A program made the translations under genes and the position numbers. A stretch of DNA of 64,000 nt from Rhyzopertha dominica. Taxonomy: Eukaryota; Arthropoda; Insecta; Coleoptera; Bostrichidae. Every line of letters starts with the position of its first letter. Position 1 is the first letter of the stretch. This document shows positions 59,701 to 64,000 of the stretch, in pieces. The stretch covers positions 55,573,325-55,637,324 of the forward strand of contig QCXZ01000064.1 of assembly GCA_025024175.1 (NCBI GenBank), in the 5' to 3' direction. Below the pieces are notes generated by a model that saw only the letters and a program-made list of their open reading frames with translations, was not told where the DNA came from and did no database searches.

Positions 59701-62700
59701 GAAGAAGAGGTAAGCAGAAATTGAGATTCAGTTCGGCTTTCTTTTAATAAGTTACTGGTTCCAAACTCATGCGTTTGGAGTTTAGATCACTTAGATCAGA
59801 ATTAGTAGCTGTTAGCTGCACATACTCACAATGTCTTTTGGTGCACTTTTTGAACAAATACGGTGGAAGTGGCACTTAGAACATATAGAATTGCATTGGT
59901 ATAGGCAGATACATCACTTACATATATGAGAAAAGCTCATATTTTAATAATTAATTTTGTCACTTATATCACTTAGCTCGACCACTTTATATATAGGGTC
60001 CGCCACCTAAAACTCCATAGGCTCATATTTTCTTTGTTTTTTAGGTACAATGTTAAGTTATATGTCAAATTATAGGTCTTTTTGAACTCTTTAAAAATAG
60101 TGTAGTGAATGTCCAAATTTTTTTTTGTACATTGTGTTATTTTGCAAATAAAGTTATTTTTGTAAATATTTTTTAACTTTACCCCATATAATAAATATTG
60201 CTTCATAGTTGGATGCCGATTTTTGTCTTCTTCAATTTGTGTCATTACCATGTAATCGTAATTATTACTCCTTCTTAGTAAAAAACAAGAAAAACTAGTC
60301 GCCGCCATGATCTGTTTAAATAAATCAAGTAGAAAGTTCGTTTAATAAAGAGAGAGGCTAGAAAACGAAACCCTGCGACGAGGCTAGTGCACGATGTAGA
60401 AAATCAAACTAGCCTCATCACAGGGTTTCATTTTCTAGCCTCTCTCTCTTTAGAATGAACGTTGTATTTGATTTATTTAAAAGTTACTCAAAATTTTAGG
60501 GTTTTGTGTGCAACGATAGGTATGTAGGCATAATTTGTACCATAATAAGCTACTAAATTAACACTTAAAAAATTGTGAACAGAACATGACGGCGACTAAT
60601 TTTTCTTGTTTTTCACTGAGAAGGAGTAAAAATTACGCATACATGGTAGTGACACAAATTGAAGAACACAAAAGTCGGCATCCAGCTATAAAGCAATATT
60701 TATTATCCATGGTAAGGTTAAAAAATATTTACAAAAATTAAGTTTTTGCAAATTGTATACGAGGGTGAATGCTTTCAGCGTCCATAATGTTAGTTAATAT
60801 GTTTTCGGAAGGATCGCTTTCACTATAAAACACTGACAAAAAATTATTAATCTGATCTTTTAATTACTCCTGTAATCTTTATCAAAGATGAGAACCTCAA
60901 AATATCATCTGACACGAGTTCAAACAAAATTTTGAAAGTAAATAAGCAAATCAGCAAGGAAGCGAGGGTTCAAGTAAAGTCTTTTCCACTCCTTTCTGAA
61001 CTTCCTAACATATCTTACACTTTACAAATCAAAGAGGAATAAGGTTGTAGGTTTACTTAGGGAGAAAAAGCGACGTTACTACCACAAAAAAAATTGATTG
61101 TTTTAAGGCTAACTCCAGTATGATGTGGAAAACATTAAAAAAACTTGTAAATAAAAAAATTAGTGTGACTATAGTTGTGTTCGTTTCTACTGTGATGATC
61201 ATATGATTTTGGTAAGAGATACTGTGGAGATTGCGAATAAGTTCAATAATTATTCTATAGAAAGTATTGGTTCAATTGTCAGTTCAGCCGAGTGGACATG
61301 AGTCAACTAAGGAAAATAGTTAATAATCTGGATAATAAATTCAATGTGAATGATTGCACTAACTCTAAAATCCTAAAAAGAATATTTCAAACTATAGGTC
61401 ATGTTATTTTGAATTTCATTAACACTTCACTGTCTGGTGCTTGTGTGCCCAACTTAAAACCATTAAAATTAGTACCATATTTCCTATACCAAAGGTGGCA
61501 AACACTATTGAGTGCAGCGAATTTAGACCAAATAATACTTTGCCTGTTGTTGAGAAGATATTGGAAATGGTAGTTTACAGACAACTCTTACAGCACGTAG
61601 AAAAATATGAAATATTGTTGCCTTATTAATCCGGATTTAGGCAAAATCACTCTTGTTGCCCTCCAGTTGACTCTCAGTAAATTTTATGCTGATATTAGCA
61701 CTAATAAGTATATTGTTTGTGTTTTTCTCGATTTGAAGTGAGCTTTTGAGACAATTGACAGGTCGATATTGCTCAGAAAATTATTTCAATATGGTTTTCA
61801 GGGAAAGGTGCACGAGTAGTTGGCTAATTATTTAAGTAGTAGAAAACAGAGAGTCAGGATTGGGGACATAGTTTCGGAAGAGGCGGTGAGTGAATGTGGG
61901 GTACCTCAGGGGAGTGNGATAAGGCCTCTGTTGTTTACATTATATATTAACAATATTGATTTGTTTGTTGGTTGTGATTTTGTAAATTTATTTGCAGATG
62001 ATACATTACTTGTTGAAAGTGATTGTAATTTAGATGTAGCAATAGCAAAAATGAATAAAACTCTTGCAAAGGTAGAGCAGTATCTGGCTTCAAATAGATT
62101 AAAGCTTAATGTATCAAAGACTAAGGGTATGATTGTGACTACTAAATACAAATATAAATTTTTAGATTTAGATAAAATAGATTTGCACATTTGCAATTGT
62201 AGAATTGATATTGTAAGGATATATAAATACCTAGGTCTCACAATTAACTGCTTGTTATCGTTTGATGAGCACTTTAACTACATGCAAAAGAAAATATCTA
62301 AAAAGTTGTTCTTTTTATTAAGAGTGGGTAAATTTCTCTCTATGGAAACGACCATTAGAGTATATAAAACTATTATACAACCTCATTTTGAATACTGTGC
62401 GTCGATAGTTTTCCAGTTCAACCTTAACAAGATGTCTTGCTTGCAAAAACTTCAAAATCGTGCAATGAGAATTATTCTAAAGTGTACCAGGCTCACGCCG
62501 ATTAGGACTATGTTGATTGCTCTACAGTGGTTGAATATAGCGGATAGGGTGCTGTATCTTACGAAGGTCTTTATATATAAAATAATAAATAATATCATGC
62601 CACCTTACCTAACAAAAATGATAGTTAGGGNACATGATGTTCATCAGTATGAAACTCGAAATGCTGGTGTTATTTTTGTGAATAGAACTTACGCAACTGC

Positions 62701-63663
62701 CTCTAAATCTCTATTTTTTAAAGGTTTTATAAAATACAATTCATTGCCACTTCATGTTAGATCTGCTAAATCTCTTAGATGCTTCAAATCACAGTTGCTG
62801 GTTTATATTACGGGCACTGGGTAGCGTGCGAATATTGTTTAATTTGTTTTGGGTTGTTTGTTTTGTGTATTCATGTTGAACATTAAAAAAACAATAAATG
62901 TTATTTTCCAATGTATCAAATACTAGCCTTGTGCTAATTAATAAAGTGTATTATTATTATATTATTTCAGCATGTTGATTGTATTCCCATTACTTTCAAA
63001 ATTTTGTTTGAACTCATTTCAGACAATATTTTGAGGCTCTCACCTTTGATAAAGATTACAGGAGTAATTGAAACATCAGATTAATAATTTTTTGTCAGTG
63101 TTTTATAGTGACTTCGATACTTCTGAAAACATTATCTAACGCTCTACATATATTTTTGATTTAAAGGCAAAACTATTGAAACAATAAGGTTTTTATGGAT
63201 GTTTTAGGTGGAGCGTTTGAAACGAAAGATAAAAAACATGGAAGAAGGTTTAGAAGGCAGTAAAATCGACGTGTCTTTCAACCCAAAAGAGAAACAAGCT
63301 CTGCAGGAGGAGATCAAATCATTGGAGAACCAGAATCAGCGCCTAAAGGAGTTTTTCAAGTCTTCCACGCAGGAGTTCAGAAATGTGGTGTATATGCTCC
63401 TTGGTTATAAAGTAGATAAGACATCTAGTTCCCAATACCGATTGACAAGTATGTATGCTGAAACGTCAGAAGATTGTTTAGCATTCCAGCTAAATCAGGA
63501 CGGAGTACTGAACTTGCTCGAAAATCCATTCAGCGCGAGACTTGAAGAACTTGTGGACCTGCATTTGAGACATCAGAACTCAATACCAATGTTCTTGAGC
63601 GCCATTACTGTGGCGCTTTTCAGTAGTCGAACGATGACAACTAGGACTTATGAGATAGATTAA
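53781..63663 (+). CDS. Mad1: Mad1, mitotic spindle checkpoint protein, 8 exons
   Basis: Mad1 binds Mad2 at unattached kinetochores and nuclear pores and templates the inhibitory Mad2 conformer. Exons: 53781-54233, 54292-54508, 54558-54694, 55321-55457, 55516-55753, 58002-58338, 59480-59709 and 63208-63663, totalling 2205 nt (734 aa; human 718), all in phase. The start codon reads ANG because of an N; it was chosen for its AAAA context and because upstream frame adds nothing. Long coiled coil from about residue 75 to 600. The Mad2-interaction motif lies around residues 555-568 (HIYHQRMNPTAEY, compare the family pattern ending in LNPT). The C-terminal RWD-like head (QNQRLKEFF, YRLTSMYAETSEDCL, LHLRHQNSIPMFLSA) is complete. 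Introns 5, 6 and 7 are large and consist mainly of mobile DNA, but every coding exon is intact. N bases affect three codons near the start. Confidence 0.94.
55850..57115. mobile_element. Long palindromic foldback element in Mad1 intron 5
   Basis: The left half (55850-56290) is the reverse complement of the right half (56515-57115) over most of its length. Paired strings include cgaaaatgcttcatttttga with tcaaaaatgaagcattttcg, and gtttccacatttttaaattg with its mirror near 56525-56535. The right end is CACCCTG followed by TA; the left end has lost its terminus. No conserved frame. Probably a foldback MITE. Confidence 0.8.
57182..57224 (-). ncRNA. Degenerate hammerhead-like motif
   Basis: Minus strand: cttgacaaa, then GGTGGA, a short loop, TCCACC, then GAAAT. 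This is the same layout as the Penelope motif at 8425-8455 (core string, helix II, GAAA) but with two changed core bases. It lies upstream of a Penelope endonuclease scrap on the plus strand, matching the inverted-repeat layout of the element at 8373-10020. Confidence 0.35.
57464..57605. repeat. 142-bp stem-loop with 39-bp arms
   Basis: gagctgttgtcctgatttga (57464) pairs with aatcaggacaacagctc at the far end (57589-57605). The arms 57464-57502 and 57567-57605 match at about 34 of 39 positions. It is followed by ccgcgaaagccttagcca, shared with the repeat at 24058-24245. Confidence 0.75.
57850..57935 (+). pseudogene. Penelope-like GIY-YIG endonuclease fragment
   Basis: The frame reads THTIYKIPCNNCDK then YIGHTD, matching the GIY-YIG entry region of Penelope-like elements (compare YSYPCSCGKVYIGQTE at 8.8 kb). 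It breaks off after about 28 codons, 65-150 bp before the acceptor of Mad1 exon 6. Contains N bases. Confidence 0.65.
58366..59135 (-). repeat. 0.8-kb dispersed repeat, copy 4, in Mad1 intron 6
   Basis: Same family as 42685-43517 (gcaaattgaatccacatg at one end, caatacttcccatccg at the other). It begins about 28 bp after the donor of Mad1 exon 6 (58338) and fills most of the 1.1-kb intron. Confidence 0.85.
59371..59460 (+). pseudogene. LINE RT fragment abutting the Mad1 exon 7 acceptor
   Basis: The frame reads GVPQGSGISPLLYYLFVNGM, the conserved motif between A and C of non-LTR reverse transcriptases. It ends within about 20 bp of the acceptor at 59479. Confidence 0.75.
60130..60765. mobile_element. 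Foldback MITE in Mad1 intron 7
   Basis: The arms 60130-60390 and 60408-60765 are reverse complements. Matched strings: aataaatattgcttcatagt with its mirror near 60690-60710, and agagagaggctagaaaacga with its mirror near 60430-60450. The centre is near 60398. No protein frame. Confidence 0.82.
60790..60942 (+). repeat. Left arm of a foldback split by a LINE
   Basis: Includes actataaaacactgacaaaa and gagttcaaacaaaattttga. The reverse complement of 62996-63143 matches it over about 145 bp. Confidence 0.8.
60943..62993 (+). mobile_element. Non-LTR retrotransposon nested in a foldback
   Basis: A 5'-truncated LINE. Early frames (61292-61760) are broken; 61820-62824 is one long frame with GVPQGS, LLFTLYINNID, LFADDTLLVESD (FADD catalytic motif), ASNRLKLNVSKTKGM, YKYLGLTIN and a long thumb/connection region ending ITGTG (stop 62822-62824). 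The 3' UTR ends in a TATTATTATTAT tail near 62950. The frame lacks RT motif A in phase, so it is inactive, yet the C-terminal half is strikingly intact. A sister fragment lies at 48140-48540. Confidence 0.88.
62996..63143 (-). repeat. Right arm of the foldback split by a LINE
   Basis: tcaaaattttgtttgaactc and ttttgtcagtgttttatagt mirror the left arm at 60790-60942. It ends about 65 bp before the acceptor of Mad1 exon 8. Confidence 0.8.
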
Positions 63664-63768
63664 GGATATTTTGTAAACTCGTTTTGTAATTTACAGTATA
63701 ATCAGTATCATCGTGTAATATAACATCTTTTTAAAACACAAATGGTTTAATTTATCAAAATAATTAAT

Positions 63769-63774
63769 AATAAA
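63769..63774 (+). terminator. Polyadenylation signal of Mad1
   Basis: AATAAA 105 nt after the Mad1 stop codon, on the same strand. Confidence 0.6.
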
Positions 63775-64000
63775 GATAATACGACTTTATTTAACCAAAT
63801 AATTGTGCAGGATGTAGCACACCTATTCCACTTAACCCAAATGTATTTGGAAGAAGTCAATTTCAGCCACATGAACAAAGAGAGTTTTTGTTTATAAGGA
63901 CCAAAGATTAAAACACATAACTTTAAAACAGGTAAGTATTTTTTTAAATAAGGGTTAAAATGGAGGGGTTAGTCCCATCCCGGCCCCTCCAAAAATTATT
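63775..64000. other. Flank downstream of Mad1
   Basis: Short AT-rich remainder; no gene recognised before the window ends. Confidence 0.3.

Noticed and set aside
61292..61629. Two small overlapping plus-strand frames as separate genes
   Set aside because: They are frame-shifted pieces of the LINE reverse transcriptase whose intact part starts at 61820.
1..64000. tRNA and rRNA genes
   Set aside because: No cloverleaf with A and B boxes or rRNA sequence was recognised by eye; a covariance scan would be needed to exclude tRNAs.

Overview
The window is nuclear DNA of an insect, probably a holometabolous one and possibly a beetle. The evidence is spliced animal genes with GT-AG introns (45 nt up to 11 kb), AT-rich intergenic DNA, a selenophosphate synthetase of the insect arginine type, and many mariner, Tc1, LINE and Penelope-like remnants. 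Scattered N bases mark unresolved assembly positions. The species cannot be named from the sequence.

Five protein-coding genes could be traced exon by exon, with reading phase checked at every junction. In order: (1) a lysosomal glucocerebrosidase (GH30, 'copy A') on the minus strand, 4944-24443, 8 exons, 507 aa; (2) COQ3, the mitochondrial ubiquinone O-methyltransferase, plus strand, 30039-31235, 4 exons, 273 aa; (3) a second glucocerebrosidase paralogue ('copy B'), minus strand, 34299-42123, 8 exons, 514 aa; (4) SelD/SPS1, minus strand, 46696-52814, 3 exons, 406 aa, with Arg at the selenocysteine position; (5) the spindle-checkpoint gene Mad1, plus strand, 53781-63663, 8 exons, 734 aa. SelD and Mad1 are head to head with 966 bp between their start codons. 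The two glucocerebrosidases share five intron positions and lie either side of COQ3, which indicates local duplication.

Most of the rest is mobile DNA. Copy A introns hold a Penelope-like element with inverted terminal repeats and a hammerhead-like motif (8.4-10.0 kb), two mariners of one family in opposite orientation (13.5-14.8 and 22.0-22.9 kb), a LINE (15.1-16.8 kb) and transposase fossils. A family of about 0.8 kb noncoding repeats has four copies (32.8, 40.7, 42.7, 58.4 kb). A Tc1 element with long inverted repeats lies at 44.6-46.3 kb. SelD intron 2 and Mad1 introns 5-7 are packed with foldback elements, LINE pieces and Penelope debris.

The most interesting unexplained item is a candidate micro-gene at 19497-19719 on the plus strand, inside copy A intron 1. 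It has a cAMP-response element, a TATA box, a correctly spaced initiator, a 34-codon ORF and a stop codon overlapping AATAAA. It is a prediction only.
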